Below are positions 52,576 through 60,730 of a DNA stretch of 64,000 bases, one piece after another (within the stretch, counting starts at the first letter, position 1; every line of letters begins with the position of its first letter). This DNA comes from Chitinophaga oryziterrae (lineage in GTDB: Bacteria; Bacteroidota; Bacteroidia; Chitinophagales; Chitinophagaceae). The notes beneath the pieces were generated by a model, which saw nothing but the letters and a program-made list of their open reading frames with translations, did not search any database and was not told the DNA's origin. A program made the position numbers and the translations under genes. The stretch lies in NCBI RefSeq assembly GCF_009758125.1, contig NZ_WRXO01000001.1, positions 124,001-188,000 of the forward strand, read 5' to 3'.

Positions 52576-53589
52576 TTATTTTCCTGCTGCCGGCTGCAGT
52601 TCATACAGCATGAAGTTTTTTTGCGCATCACGCTTTAGCTCCAGGCCTGTTGTCAGCTTTATTTCTTCCAGCACATATGGCAAATCCTGGTTGTCAAAAC
52701 GGGCGGTTACCATAATATGGTCCGCTTTGGCCGCGATCTCCGGTGATAGGATAACCGATGCATTGTAGTAATCGTTTAGCGTTTCTATCACCTGCTGCAA
52801 TGGTGTATTGTTAAAATTGAGCACCCCATTTTGCCAGGCCAGATAGTTGCTGTCTTTAACCCCTCCCTGCGTAAATTGTCCGTCGGTAAATACCGCTTTC
52901 TGACCGGCGGAGAGGATAAGATGATTGCCGGCTTTATCTTCCTCCGTAAACATTATTTTACCGCTGGCTACCCATATCTTATCTGCAGCTGATGTTGCGC
53001 TTATCATAAATGAGGTGCCCAGTACTTCCACTATGGAATGAAAAGCATTGATACGGAAGGGTGCTTTCGCATTAGTGGTTACATCAAAAAAGGCGTCCCC
53101 TTCAAGCCGCACAATACGCTCTTTTTCACTAAAGGAACGGGGATAGTTCAGAACAGCGTTTTTCCGTAAAAATACAACGGAGCCGTCCGGTAGCTTCACC
53201 TGCTGGTTATTATACCGTGCGGTAATATGTTGCATGCTGCCGGCGGTTGTTACACTGTAATACCGCCATACGCCCGTAGCAATAAGCCCGATAATAGCGG
53301 CAGCGACAGCCATTTTTGTCCATGGAAGCAATTTAAAGGTGCGTACGCGGGTAGCAGACGGTAACGCTGTGATGCGTGCATTTATGGAGGTCCAGGCATT
53401 GGAGGTATTAAACTGGTGTTGAAGCAATACCCCTTCGCTGGCCCGCCATATCTCCGCCATCTCCTCGTATTCCTGTTGATGAGATGCGTCCGCCTGTAAC
53501 CATTCCTGCAGGTATGCTTCCTCTTCTGCGGAAACCTCCTGCTTCAGGTATTTGCCAATGATCTCTTCTATTTTAATATTTGGCTCCAT
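52576..53589 (-). CDS. FecR-family anti-sigma factor (FecR + DUF4974)
   Basis: ATG at 53589 (MEPNIKIEEIIGKYLKQEVS) or 53598 can start it. The cytosolic head is followed by one membrane helix (about residues 95-112, MAVAAAIIGLIATGVW), a FecR domain (VKLPDGSVVFLRKNAVLNYP, VRLEGDAFFDVT) and a C-terminal DUF4974 (GVLNFNNTPLQQVIETLNDY). It is encoded between the ECF sigma and the transducing receptor and completes the signalling trio. Confidence 0.95.
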   Translation of the reverse strand: MEPNIKIEEIIGKYLKQEVSAEEEAYLQEWLQADASHQQEYEEMAEIWRASEGVLLQHQFNTSNAWTSINARITALPSATRVRTFKLLPWTKMAVAAAIIGLIATGVWRYYSVTTAGSMQHITARYNNQQVKLPDGSVVFLRKNAVLNYPRSFSEKERIVRLEGDAFFDVTTNAKAPFRINAFHSIVEVLGTSFMISATSAADKIWVASGKIMFTEEDKAGNHLILSAGQKAVFTDGQFTQGGVKDSNYLAWQNGVLNFNNTPLQQVIETLNDYYNASVILSPEIAAKADHIMVTARFDNQDLPYVLEEIKLTTGLELKRDAQKNFMLYELQPAAGK

Positions 53590-53641
53590 GCGATTCATTC
53601 ATATAATAAAATGCAAAAAAATGATATACCCCTATCTTTGT

Positions 53642-54214
53642 CTATCTATTTATCAAAAAAAAGATAATTGGCCACCACCAATAAAGGGCATGTCTCATAA
53701 AGGCCCTCAGGCGCTTTAATGCCGTCCCCATTTGATTTTCTACTGTTTTAACGGATATTCCCAGGCTGTCTGCGATTTGCTGGTAGGTGAGCTTGCTCAT
53801 ACGGCTCATGACGAAAACTTCCCGGCATCTGGGAGGTAGCCGTGCCAGCGCGACTGCCAGCAGCGCGTCATAGTCAGTCTCCTGATAAACCTCCCCTGCA
53901 AAAACTATCTGATCTTCGGCAGCATCATAGTCATTCAGTTCCACCTGCGGGTTCTTTCTCTCCTTGCGCAGATAAGAGATACTATTGTTGCGGACGGCAA
54001 CAAACAGGTAATACCGGATATCGGAAGATACTATCAGGTCCGGCCGTTTCTCCCATACTTTTATAAAAGTATCCTGCACAATATCTTCACTGGCCTCCTC
54101 TGATTTAACAAATGTTAATGCATAATTACAAAGAGCATTGTAATGTTGCTCGAAAACAAGCCGGAATTTTTCGTGTAGCGCGTTTGTCTGCAAAGAAAAA
54201 GATTTAATATTCAA
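53642..54214 (-). CDS. ECF sigma factor (FecI-like), TTG start
   Basis: The 190-residue product has region 2 (EEASEDIVQDTFIKVWEKRP, YYLFVAVRNNSISYLRKERK) and region 4 (RLPPRCREVFVMSRMSKLTY, QQIADSLGISVKTVENQMGT), then a hydrophobic tail (ALYWWWPIIFFLINR). No ATG exists in frame between the upstream stop and region 1, so the start is probably TTG at 54214-54212. A 34-bp palindrome overlaps this start. It is the first gene of the operon running to 47237. Confidence 0.92.
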   Translation of the reverse strand: MNIKSFSLQTNALHEKFRLVFEQHYNALCNYALTFVKSEEASEDIVQDTFIKVWEKRPDLIVSSDIRYYLFVAVRNNSISYLRKERKNPQVELNDYDAAEDQIVFAGEVYQETDYDALLAVALARLPPRCREVFVMSRMSKLTYQQIADSLGISVKTVENQMGTALKRLRAFMRHALYWWWPIIFFLINR

Positions 54215-54237
54215 TACTTTAAAGTATTCAATATTAA
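54204..54237 (-). promoter_or_regulatory. 34-bp imperfect palindrome over the sigma-factor start codon
   Basis: A central perfect 16-bp palindrome AATACTTTAAAGTATT (54213-54228) is extended by TTAATATT (54204-54211) and AATATTAA (54230-54237), with only a C/C mismatch on each side. It covers the TTG start of the sigma gene, so a bound protein or an mRNA hairpin would block expression or translation. Confidence 0.6.
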
Positions 54238-54278
54238 AAGTACCCCGATTTTTTTAGATTCGAATAAATAATAATCTA

Positions 54279-54407
54279 TTAGTTTTTGATCAATCCGGCG
54301 GCTGCATGATGTGAAGATGAAACAGTTACTGGCTTAGTCGCAGTTGTTACTCTGATAGGGAATCCTGCAATTTCAAAACCTCGTATAATGTGTTCATACC
54401 ATTGCAT
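54279..54407 (-). CDS. Possible small protein of 42 residues upstream of the sigma gene
   Basis: ATG at 54407 opens a frame reading MQWYEHIIRGFEIAGFPIRV, then TTATKPVTVSSSHHAAAGLI and KN before TAA at 54279-54281. It lies 65 bases upstream of the sigma factor on the same strand. The composition is protein-like, with a Ser/His/Ala-rich tail. No family is known to me; it may be a real short gene or the tail of a lost one. Confidence 0.35.
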   Translation of the reverse strand: MQWYEHIIRGFEIAGFPIRVTTATKPVTVSSSHHAAAGLIKN

Positions 54408-54840
54408 AAATAAAATGTCTTATGGACATTTGATATGACAAGGGATACGGAAATATCATTTTATGATTCATCATCTGTTATTGCATAAAGGCTAACTTAG
54501 GTTGTCGGTCAGAAGATAGTACAATGACATGCAAGAAAAATGCAAGTATGCAGGAGCTGTTCGGTTTCCGGAATGAGTGCTATTGCATTATCTGCTGAAT
54601 ATCTTCCGCATCTAAACGCACTATTCCATCATGGAAACCTCTATCTTTTCACGATAACCTGATTCCTATGAAGTATATGAGTCAATGTTTTACTGTTTGT
54701 TGTCTGAACAAGCCAGCAACTTTGAATGCGTTATCATCTTTTTAATCTCTCTCAAGTTAGTAACTTGGCGTCGAAAAATGCGATTGTCCTGTTACTCAGA
54801 TAGGATATTTCGTTCTTTTGATAATACCATATTCAATTCT
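54408..54840. other. Intergenic region, nothing recognised
   Basis: This region precedes the GH114-like lipoprotein gene. The frame used by that gene is open from 54685, but those codons do not look like a leader. No promoter match, hairpin or fossil was recognised. Confidence 0.45.
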
Positions 54841-55860
54841 ATGAGAACCAGAAAAAAAGTACTGTTTGCATTACCCATGCTACTGAGCATTTTATCCTGC
54901 TCCAAAACCGAAAAATCTAACCTGTCACAACCGGAAAAACTGGCCCAGGCACAGGTCCAGGCTGCTATTGATTACAGGGCCGAGATGCGGAACTTTGTGA
55001 TCGGCATCAGCCAGTATGCGAAAGCACAGAATTCACAATTTGCAATTATCCCGCAGAACGGGATAGAACTGATTACCACCAACGGGGAATCCAATGGTAC
55101 CCTGGCACAGACCTACATAAATGCCATTGACGCCGTGGGACAGGAAGACCTGTTCTATGGCTATAATGATGACAATGTGGCCACACCTTCCGCGGATAAC
55201 CTGTACATCAGGGGATACCTCGACAGGATCAAGACCAGCAAAAAGGTGCTGGTAACGGATTATTGTTCCAGTAAGACGAACATGGACAAATCCTACAGCT
55301 CCAATAACACCAACGGATATATTTCTTTTGCCGCGAATCACCGGGAGCTGAATAACATCCCGACTTACCCTGCCACGCCATATGGGGTGAACAGTAATAA
55401 TATCACCAGCTTGTCCCAGGCAAAGAATTTCCTGTACATGATCAATCCGGAGAACTATTCTACCAAGACGCAGTTCATCAACGCTGTAAAGGCCACGAAC
55501 TATGATGTGATCCTGATGGACCTGTTCCTGAACGATACTGAATTTACCGCAGCGGAGATTGATCAGCTTAAAACAAAGGCCAATGGTGGTAAACGCCTGG
55601 TCATTTGTTATATGTCTATCGGAGAGGCCGAAGATTACCGTTACTATTGGAAGAGTACCTGGAAAGTTGGCAACCCACCGTTTATCGTAGCAGAGAATCC
55701 TGACTGGCCCGGTAATTATAAAGTGCAGTACTGGAACACCGATTGGAAAAGTATCATTTTCGGTAATGACACTTCTTATGCGAAAAAGCTGCTGAACGGT
55801 CATTTCGATGGTGTCTATCTCGATATTATAGATGGCTTCGAATACTTCGAAGGCAACTAA
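54841..55860 (+). CDS. GH114/TM1410-like glycosidase, lipoprotein
   Basis: ATG at 54841 (MRTRKKVLFALPMLLSILSC) starts a lipoprotein signal with the lipid Cys20; the upstream open frame is ignored. The product (339 residues) has a TIM-barrel pattern found in endo-alpha-1,4-polygalactosaminidase-like (GH114) proteins: FVIGISQYAKAQNSQFAIIP, RLVICYMSIGEAEDYRYYW with the catalytic-type SIGEAE segment, and HFDGVYLDIIDGFEYFE. The family cuts galactosaminogalactan-type polymers; substrate here is unproven. Its DNA is richer in C at third positions than the neighbours. Confidence 0.82.
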   Translation: MRTRKKVLFALPMLLSILSCSKTEKSNLSQPEKLAQAQVQAAIDYRAEMRNFVIGISQYAKAQNSQFAIIPQNGIELITTNGESNGTLAQTYINAIDAVGQEDLFYGYNDDNVATPSADNLYIRGYLDRIKTSKKVLVTDYCSSKTNMDKSYSSNNTNGYISFAANHRELNNIPTYPATPYGVNSNNITSLSQAKNFLYMINPENYSTKTQFINAVKATNYDVILMDLFLNDTEFTAAEIDQLKTKANGGKRLVICYMSIGEAEDYRYYWKSTWKVGNPPFIVAENPDWPGNYKVQYWNTDWKSIIFGNDTSYAKKLLNGHFDGVYLDIIDGFEYFEGN

Positions 55861-55872
55861 AGATCATTCCAT

Positions 55873-55908
55873 AATGATGCAGTATGTTTAGCGCTGCTGC
55901 ATCATTTT
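55873..55908. terminator. Terminator between convergent genes
   Basis: AATGATGCAG (55873-55882) pairs with CTGCATCATT (55897-55906), followed by T. It lies 12 bases after the GH114-like stop and before the convergent gene ending at 55916. Confidence 0.75.
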
Positions 55909-55915
55909 CTATTAT

Positions 55916-56491
55916 TCATTTCATTTTACCGCGAATCTTTTCTTGCGTGGAAGTAAGGAGGTTGATAGATTGCTGCAGGCGGTCATATGTCGTGCCGTTG
56001 TCAAGAGCCATCTCTTTTTTAGTCACGGCCAAACCGCTCAGGAAGGCTTCAAGGTAGGACAGGAACTGGTTTCCATCCCCGTTCAGCACGTTATAAATCT
56101 TATCGTTCAGGCGATCTCCCTCCTCCCTTAATTCATTATTCGTAAGGTCCGTAACATTGCGCATCTGCCGGATCACTTCTCCCATCTGGCCCTTCAGTAG
56201 CTCCAGGTTTTTCGGGTCCTTGTTCCCCGGAGCGATGTTTTTACGAAAGATACTATCAGAAAGGTTTTTTCTTGTCTTCGCGTAAAGCGTAAGAGCTTGT
56301 TTAAAAGCATCCAGATTGCGGATAAGTTCGTCTCGTTTTTCTCGGGTGAAGTATTTATCTACGTCTGCATTGAGGTGTTGTGTCCAGTTGAGCATGCTTT
56401 TGGAGACGTCTTCCACGGGTACGGATTGTGCGGAAGCGTAAGAGGCGCATAGCGAGGTTATAATCAGGAACAGGAGGGGGCGAAGCATCAT
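55916..56491 (-). CDS. Hypothetical secreted helical protein
   Basis: The signal peptide starts MMLRPLLFLIITSLCASYAS at 56491 (or 56488), whereas the frame opens at 56530 inside the preceding gene. The mature part (about 170 residues) is mostly charged helix (VDKYFTREKRDELIRNLDAF, LLKGQMGEVIRQMRNVTDLT) with coiled-coil potential. I know no family. It follows the 60-residue membrane protein on the same strand. Confidence 0.75.
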   Translation of the reverse strand: MMLRPLLFLIITSLCASYASAQSVPVEDVSKSMLNWTQHLNADVDKYFTREKRDELIRNLDAFKQALTLYAKTRKNLSDSIFRKNIAPGNKDPKNLELLKGQMGEVIRQMRNVTDLTNNELREEGDRLNDKIYNVLNGDGNQFLSYLEAFLSGLAVTKKEMALDNGTTYDRLQQSINLLTSTQEKIRGKMK

Positions 56492-56522
56492 TTTTGTATT
56501 TGAAAATAAGCAATCTTGTTCA

Positions 56523-56705
56523 TCAGGCATTTAATGATTTCAACGCTTCATATACAAGTAATGCCGGCCATACCAATGCCTTCAGAAAACCGAGGACACC
56601 AGGCCAGAAACCTGTGGCATGAGAAATATAGTATATGGCTGCGCCAATAAAGCCCATTCCATATATAGCACTGTGAGGCGCATGGCCGGGAATTTTCTTT
56701 TGCAT
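56523..56705 (-). CDS. Small membrane protein (60 residues)
   Basis: The product MQKKIPGHAPHSAIYGMGFI has two hydrophobic segments (GMGFIGAAIYYISHATGF and GVLGFLKALVWPALLVYEAL), probably two helices across the inner membrane. The pattern recurs in small Bacteroidota membrane proteins without a name. It lies 31 bases upstream of the secreted helical protein gene on the same strand. Confidence 0.75.
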   Translation of the reverse strand: MQKKIPGHAPHSAIYGMGFIGAAIYYISHATGFWPGVLGFLKALVWPALLVYEALKSLNA

Positions 56706-56906
56706 GATTTATTTTTTTTGGATGAAGATCTCGATAAAGTAGCTAATGAAAAATGAGAATGGTTAACGGTGTTGCTGACTCTTATCAGTAATATGTTTTT
56801 CACTTCCAATATGTCCTGTCTATGTAACAACCTTCCTCAGGAAAAGTTTATCAGAAATAGCCTTTGAATGTGTTTATATAATCCTTACTAATGAAATAAA
56901 ACATCT

Positions 56907-56914
56907 TAGTTTTG
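56907..56914 (+). promoter_or_regulatory. -7 promoter element (TAGTTTTG)
   Basis: TAGTTTTG matches TAnnTTTG exactly, 47 bases before the start of the reductase gene. The nearest TTG upstream is too far for a normal -33. Confidence 0.4.
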
Positions 56915-56961
56915 TCTCTTTTTTCAAAATATGGCAAACGGAAATTGTAACAATTTATCTT

Positions 56962-57531
56962 ATGAGAAAAGTAATTTTAGATTTAGCAGTAACCTTAGAC
57001 GGATTTATCGAAGGTCCAAATGGAGAAATTGATTGGTGTATTATGGACGATGATATGAACCTGGATGATTTTATATCAGGTATAGACACGATATTTTACG
57101 GCAGGGTGAGTTATGACGCCTGGGGGAATTTCCAACCAGAAGCAAATGCCAGCCCAATGGAACAAATGATATGGCAGGGAGTACATTCAAAGAATAAAGT
57201 TGTTTTTTCCAGCCAGAACAGACAGGATGAAAAAGCTACTTTCATAAGTACTGACATCGCTAATAAAGTAGTTGAAATTAAAGAGCAGGAAGGAAAAGAT
57301 ATTTGGCTGTATGGTGGAGCAAGCCTTATCAGGACGTTCATCAATTTAGGTCTTATTGATCAATACAGAGTATCGGTACACCCAATAGCTTTAGGAAGTG
57401 GAAAGCCGTTATTTGATAACTTAAAAGAACGGATAAGATTGAACTTAATTAAGACCAATGTGTTCAAATCGGGAGTAGTACAACTTATTTACGAACCTGA
57501 AGCAACTCCTAGTCTCACAGATTTTTTGTAG
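56962..57531 (+). CDS. RibD C-terminal/dihydrofolate reductase-like protein
   Basis: The 189-residue product opens MRKVILDLAVTLDGFIEGPN, the standard head of the RibD C-terminal (DHFR-like) family. DTIFYGRVSYDAW and DIWLYGGASLIRTFINLGLI follow, with the GGA(S)L NADPH-binding turn. Members are NADPH-dependent reductases of unclear substrate, not true folate enzymes. It starts a run of three plus-strand genes, with a lipoprotein nine bases after its stop. Confidence 0.93.
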   Translation: MRKVILDLAVTLDGFIEGPNGEIDWCIMDDDMNLDDFISGIDTIFYGRVSYDAWGNFQPEANASPMEQMIWQGVHSKNKVVFSSQNRQDEKATFISTDIANKVVEIKEQEGKDIWLYGGASLIRTFINLGLIDQYRVSVHPIALGSGKPLFDNLKERIRLNLIKTNVFKSGVVQLIYEPEATPSLTDFL

Positions 57532-57539
57532 ATTCATTT

Positions 57540-57920
57540 ATGAATAAGCTTTTTTTTTGTTATCTATTGTTTCCACTTGTAGTTGCCTGTAAAAAACAAA
57601 GTTCTGTAACTGCCTCTGGTTTGCCTGAACCTGATACTGCTATTATTGACAATTCTTATTCTCTTGTAACCGCGGCAAGTAGTATATCCTTGGACACAGG
57701 TACCATGTATAGGCTTGGTTTGGCACCATATGCATCCTTCTTTAAATTCGACCGAAGCGTAAAAAATGGGGACTTATACTATAAAGCAATTTTGGAAAGT
57801 GCGGAACAATTCAGTCCATTAAAGTTCTTTATATTAAATAATGGAACCGGAGAGATTATTGCAATTGCATCCCCCTCAAAACCCGAGCTGGAAAAGTTCA
57901 ATAAAGAATGGCAACGATAA
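57540..57920 (+). CDS. Hypothetical lipoprotein (126 residues)
   Basis: The lipoprotein signal MNKLFFCYLLFPLVVAC ends at Cys17. The mature domain is small and strand-rich (ISLDTGTMYRLGLAPYASFF, DLYYKAILESAEQFSPLKFF). I know no family. It begins nine bases after the reductase gene and is followed 40 bases later by another lipoprotein gene, so the three may be one transcript. Confidence 0.75.
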   Translation: MNKLFFCYLLFPLVVACKKQSSVTASGLPEPDTAIIDNSYSLVTAASSISLDTGTMYRLGLAPYASFFKFDRSVKNGDLYYKAILESAEQFSPLKFFILNNGTGEIIAIASPSKPELEKFNKEWQR

Positions 57921-57960
57921 CTGATAAATAATCTGAACTGTATTAAAAAGGAAATCCTTT

Positions 57961-58488
57961 ATGAAAAAGAAACTATTAACCTATTTCTTTACAAAGAAAT
58001 TTTATTATCTGTCTCTGATATTGCTATTAGCAGCAACTTTTGGATCAGGATGCCAAAAAACATCACAATCTAATCCTTGCGAAGGCTTACTTAATGAGGG
58101 GATGCCGACCCAGGTAGGGCTGATATTTGTGGATGGACAAACGGGGGAGAATATTCTTTTGTCAAAGAATATTGATACGGCTACTATAACAATTACGCCA
58201 GCGCCAACAGATTTTTATTTAAAACGAGGTGTGATTGTAAAAGATACAAGCTCTCTCATGCATGGCGCCCTGATGTTTCCTATTTCTGATACGGAAAAAG
58301 GTATGTTCAAATATAAAATAGACAATCCAAATGTTGGTAGTGCTACGCTATCTTATACTAATTTGGAAGAGAAAAGGAACGATAATTGTAACTCGTATTA
58401 TATCAGTGTAACCGATCCTGTCATCGAGGATCATCAGTTTACAGTTTCACGAACGGCCTTTCGGTTGGTATTCAAAGTAACGCTTTAA
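57961..58488 (+). CDS. Hypothetical lipoprotein (175 residues)
   Basis: The signal (MKKKLLTYFFTKKFYYLSLI to FGSGC) ends in a lipobox with the lipid cysteine near residue 31. The mature part is a probable beta-sandwich (MPTQVGLIFVDGQTGENILL, GVIVKDTSSLMHGALMFPIS, SATLSYTNLEEKRNDNCNSY). It resembles DUF-type surface lipoproteins of Bacteroidota but I cannot name the family. It is the last gene of the short plus-strand run. Confidence 0.75.
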   Translation: MKKKLLTYFFTKKFYYLSLILLLAATFGSGCQKTSQSNPCEGLLNEGMPTQVGLIFVDGQTGENILLSKNIDTATITITPAPTDFYLKRGVIVKDTSSLMHGALMFPISDTEKGMFKYKIDNPNVGSATLSYTNLEEKRNDNCNSYYISVTDPVIEDHQFTVSRTAFRLVFKVTL

Positions 58489-58854
58489 CAAAAGGAACTC
58501 AACTAAACACCCGACTAAAAAAGAAACCCCGGGACTAGCGAGAGGTTTCAATCTTAGAGTGACCCCGGTGGTGCGGATTTCAAACCGGAGGATTCTTAGA
58601 AAACTACCTGATCTGAATTTCATGGTTTTTATATAAAGAATCCTATATAATTACTTTCCATGATTAGTAATTGCATCTCACCAATTCTGGATAATACCAA
58701 CTGTTATCCGATCCCAGGCCGGATTTTCAGAATAGTTAACCTGATAATATCAGGATCACTACCGACTTACTGGTGGCAGCTTATTTAAATCAATGATTTT
58801 TTACAATTTCTGCCGCAGGCGGATGTGTAGTTTTGTGTTGTAAAAACAATACAC
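58489..58854. other. Intergenic region with a hairpin and a tRNA-like scrap
   Basis: GAAACC (58523-58528) pairs with GGTTTC (58544-58549). Just after it, 58559-58590 on the minus strand contains GGTTTGAAATCC and GGGGTCAC, like the T-arm and acceptor end of a tRNA, but stems do not pair properly. It may be a decayed tRNA fragment or chance. Nothing else was recognised. Confidence 0.3.
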
Positions 58855-59304
58855 ATGAAACCATTACTGCTCATTGCTTCGCTGCTGTTAAGCATGCAGC
58901 TGAACGCACAGCATAATCCGACAGTCAACACTATTTCTTCCACTACACAAAACAAAACGATGAAAAAATTCATACTGGTGATGCGCATCAATCCGGCAGG
59001 CATTACACCCGAACAAACAAAAGACATACATGATAAATGGGATGCGCTGGTGCCTGCATGGAAAGCCAAAGGCATTTACCTGCAGGGCAATCCTATTGTA
59101 GCCGAAGGCATGGTGGTTACAGCCAAAGGTGCTGAAAAAGGCGCCATATACGCCGAAACAGGGCGCGTGGTAAGTGTGATTACCATTGAAGCCGCTGATA
59201 TGGATGAAGCGGTTGCGCTGGCCAGGCAAACGCCTTTGCTGCAATACGGCGGTAGTGCCGAAGTACGCGAGCTGCCACCACCGCCCCCACCTGCTGCTAA
59301 GTAA
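58855..59304 (+). CDS. Secreted YCII-related domain protein
   Basis: The product has a signal peptide (MKPLLLIASLLLSMQLNAQ) and then a YCII/DGPF-type domain: KKFILVMRINPAGITPEQTK, WDALVPAWKAKGIYLQGNPI, VVTAKGAEKGAIYAETGRVV and ITIEAADMDEAVALARQTPL with LLQYGGSAEVREL. A proline tail (PPPPPPAAK) ends it. An internal ATG (MKKFILVMRI, 58960) would give the usual cytosolic form, so the exported longer form is a guess. The family is uncharacterised. It is convergent with the ricin-like gene. Confidence 0.85.
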   Translation: MKPLLLIASLLLSMQLNAQHNPTVNTISSTTQNKTMKKFILVMRINPAGITPEQTKDIHDKWDALVPAWKAKGIYLQGNPIVAEGMVVTAKGAEKGAIYAETGRVVSVITIEAADMDEAVALARQTPLLQYGGSAEVRELPPPPPPAAK

Positions 59305-59314
59305 AACATAGAAT

Positions 59315-59350
59315 AAACCCCGGTGCCGTGGAGCAGCGGGGTTTGTTGTT
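59315..59350. terminator. Terminator between convergent genes
   Basis: AAACCCCG (59315-59322) pairs with CGGGGTTT (59337-59344), followed by T-rich DNA. It lies between the YCII-like stop and the ricin-like stop at 59349. Confidence 0.7.
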
Positions 59351-59855
59351 ACATGGTTGGATGCTGTTCGTAAATAGTCCATTCCTGTGCAGCAGTACCG
59401 TTTTTCTTTGCCAGTATTACCGGCGTATTTATTTTGGCATCGGCCCCTGCAGGTGTAAGGTATAAATCGGTCCCTTGTAATTTGATGAGGTATACATTTT
59501 TGCGCAGCGGCACAAATTCATATTGCTGTGCGGTAGATTGCTGTACCAGCGGTTGTTCTGTAAAAGCTTCTCCTGCGGCTGGTTTAGCGGCTTCAAAGGT
59601 TTTGCCTGTGAACAGGTTTTTGAGCTTGTACACCTGCCCGTTCACCTGCTCAAAATTCCAGGTCATACATTTCCAGTTTTCCGGTTCATATACTACCAGT
59701 GGTGTACCATTGGCGCTGCCTGCATCTTTTACGCGCAGCAGCAGCCCCTGCTGAACGTTTTTAATGGCAAAATCGCCTTTGATCTCCTGTGCCATAACAG
59801 CCGGTAAAGTACTGCACAACAACAATACTACGGCGAGGAAAATAAAACTTTTCAT
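59349..59855 (-). CDS. Secreted ricin-type beta-trefoil-like protein
   Basis: The 168-residue product has a signal peptide ending VMAQ (about 1-22). The mature part shows a ricin-like trefoil pattern: FAIKNVQQGLLLRVKDAGSA, NGTPLVVYEPENWKCMTWNF, then VYKLKNLFTGKTFEAAKPAA and QYEFVPLRKNVYLIKLQGTD. Such domains bind sugars. No enzyme domain is attached, so it is a stand-alone lectin-like protein of the periplasm or surface. Confidence 0.82.
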   Translation of the reverse strand: MKSFIFLAVVLLLCSTLPAVMAQEIKGDFAIKNVQQGLLLRVKDAGSANGTPLVVYEPENWKCMTWNFEQVNGQVYKLKNLFTGKTFEAAKPAAGEAFTEQPLVQQSTAQQYEFVPLRKNVYLIKLQGTDLYLTPAGADAKINTPVILAKKNGTAAQEWTIYEQHPTM

Positions 59856-59906
59856 ACAGTCAGGTTTTATAGCAAGTTAGAAATCCATTGTTAATCCCTT
59901 TATATA

Positions 59907-60524
59907 CTATTTGTCAAGCCTCCTTAAATCCTTTAATTGTACCATAGCCGCTTTGTGACCCAGTGCAGCTGCCTTTTCGAAGTAATATTTTGCCCATCTT
60001 TTAGAATAAATAACACCGTCTCCGGTTTTGTAGCATAAACCAAGATTGTAGATAGCCATTTGATCGTTTTTACTTGCGGCCAGTCTATAGAAATAGATAG
60101 CTTTCAGGTAATTTATTTTCACACCCTTGCCGTGAAAATAACAGTATCCCATCTCTCTTCTGGCTTCAATATCGCCTTTCAACGCAGCCAATTTAAACCA
60201 ATGTACAGCCGTCTTCAAATCTTGTTTTACAACTTCCCCGTCTCTATAAAAAAGTGCAATATTGTATTGAGAATCCATATGCCCACGTTTGGCTGCTTTG
60301 AGAAACCATTCGAAAGCCTCTTTTACATTTTTTTGTACTCCATAGCCGTTGTCATAGCAAGTCGCCAAATAAAATTGGGCCCTCAAATGTCCGCCAGATG
60401 CAGCCGAATACCAGAGATTAAAAATCTCGATCCATTTCTTTTTATTGGATTTTGTTTCAAAGGCCAGATGATAGCCCGCAGCAAATCGCCTGCTTTGCTC
60501 TGCCTTGCTTAGTTGTTGTGACAT
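59907..60524 (-). CDS. Sel1-like repeat protein
   Basis: The 205-residue product has no signal peptide. About four Sel1 repeats run from residue 45 to the end (AQFYLATCYDNGYGVQKNVK, EAFEWFLKAAKRGHMDSQYN, EARREMGYCYFHGKGVKINY, AIYNLGLCYKTGDGVIYSKR). These helical repeats are protein-interaction scaffolds. The partner is unknown, and the gene is a single unit. Confidence 0.92.
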   Translation of the reverse strand: MSQQLSKAEQSRRFAAGYHLAFETKSNKKKWIEIFNLWYSAASGGHLRAQFYLATCYDNGYGVQKNVKEAFEWFLKAAKRGHMDSQYNIALFYRDGEVVKQDLKTAVHWFKLAALKGDIEARREMGYCYFHGKGVKINYLKAIYFYRLAASKNDQMAIYNLGLCYKTGDGVIYSKRWAKYYFEKAAALGHKAAMVQLKDLRRLDK

Positions 60525-60730
60525 TTTTACTATTGTGACTAAGCAAAAGGTAGCTATTATAAGTTAATTATTTATTCATCGGAAACTGAATTAACTGTTT
60601 TTCATGTTTCATGTGGTAATAGACATTGACCTGTTCGAAGCCAGTTACGATATATTAAACCGATTCACTTTAATAACGAGTATAAAAGCGAATCGGTTGA
60701 TTATGGAGTAAAATTTGGCTTTATACCCGG

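Noticed and set aside
55033..55803. Long minus-strand ORF (256 codons) inside the GH114-like gene
   Set aside because: It is antisense to a gene with clear signal and motifs, and its sequence has no domain pattern. It is a shadow caused by codon bias.
58559..58600. tRNA-like T-arm and acceptor sequence on the minus strand
   Set aside because: GGTTTGAAATCC and GGGGTCAC resemble a tRNA 3' end, but the stems do not pair and no D-arm or anticodon arm is visible. Kept only as a note in the intergenic entry.
58660..58760. Minus-strand stretch reading NPAWDRITVGIIQNW before a stop
   Set aside because: It looked like the tail of a protein, but neighbouring frames are equally open and no family match was evident.
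58888..59382. Minus-strand ORF of 164 codons over the YCII-like gene
   Set aside because: It overlaps both the YCII-like gene and the shared terminator, with no family match.
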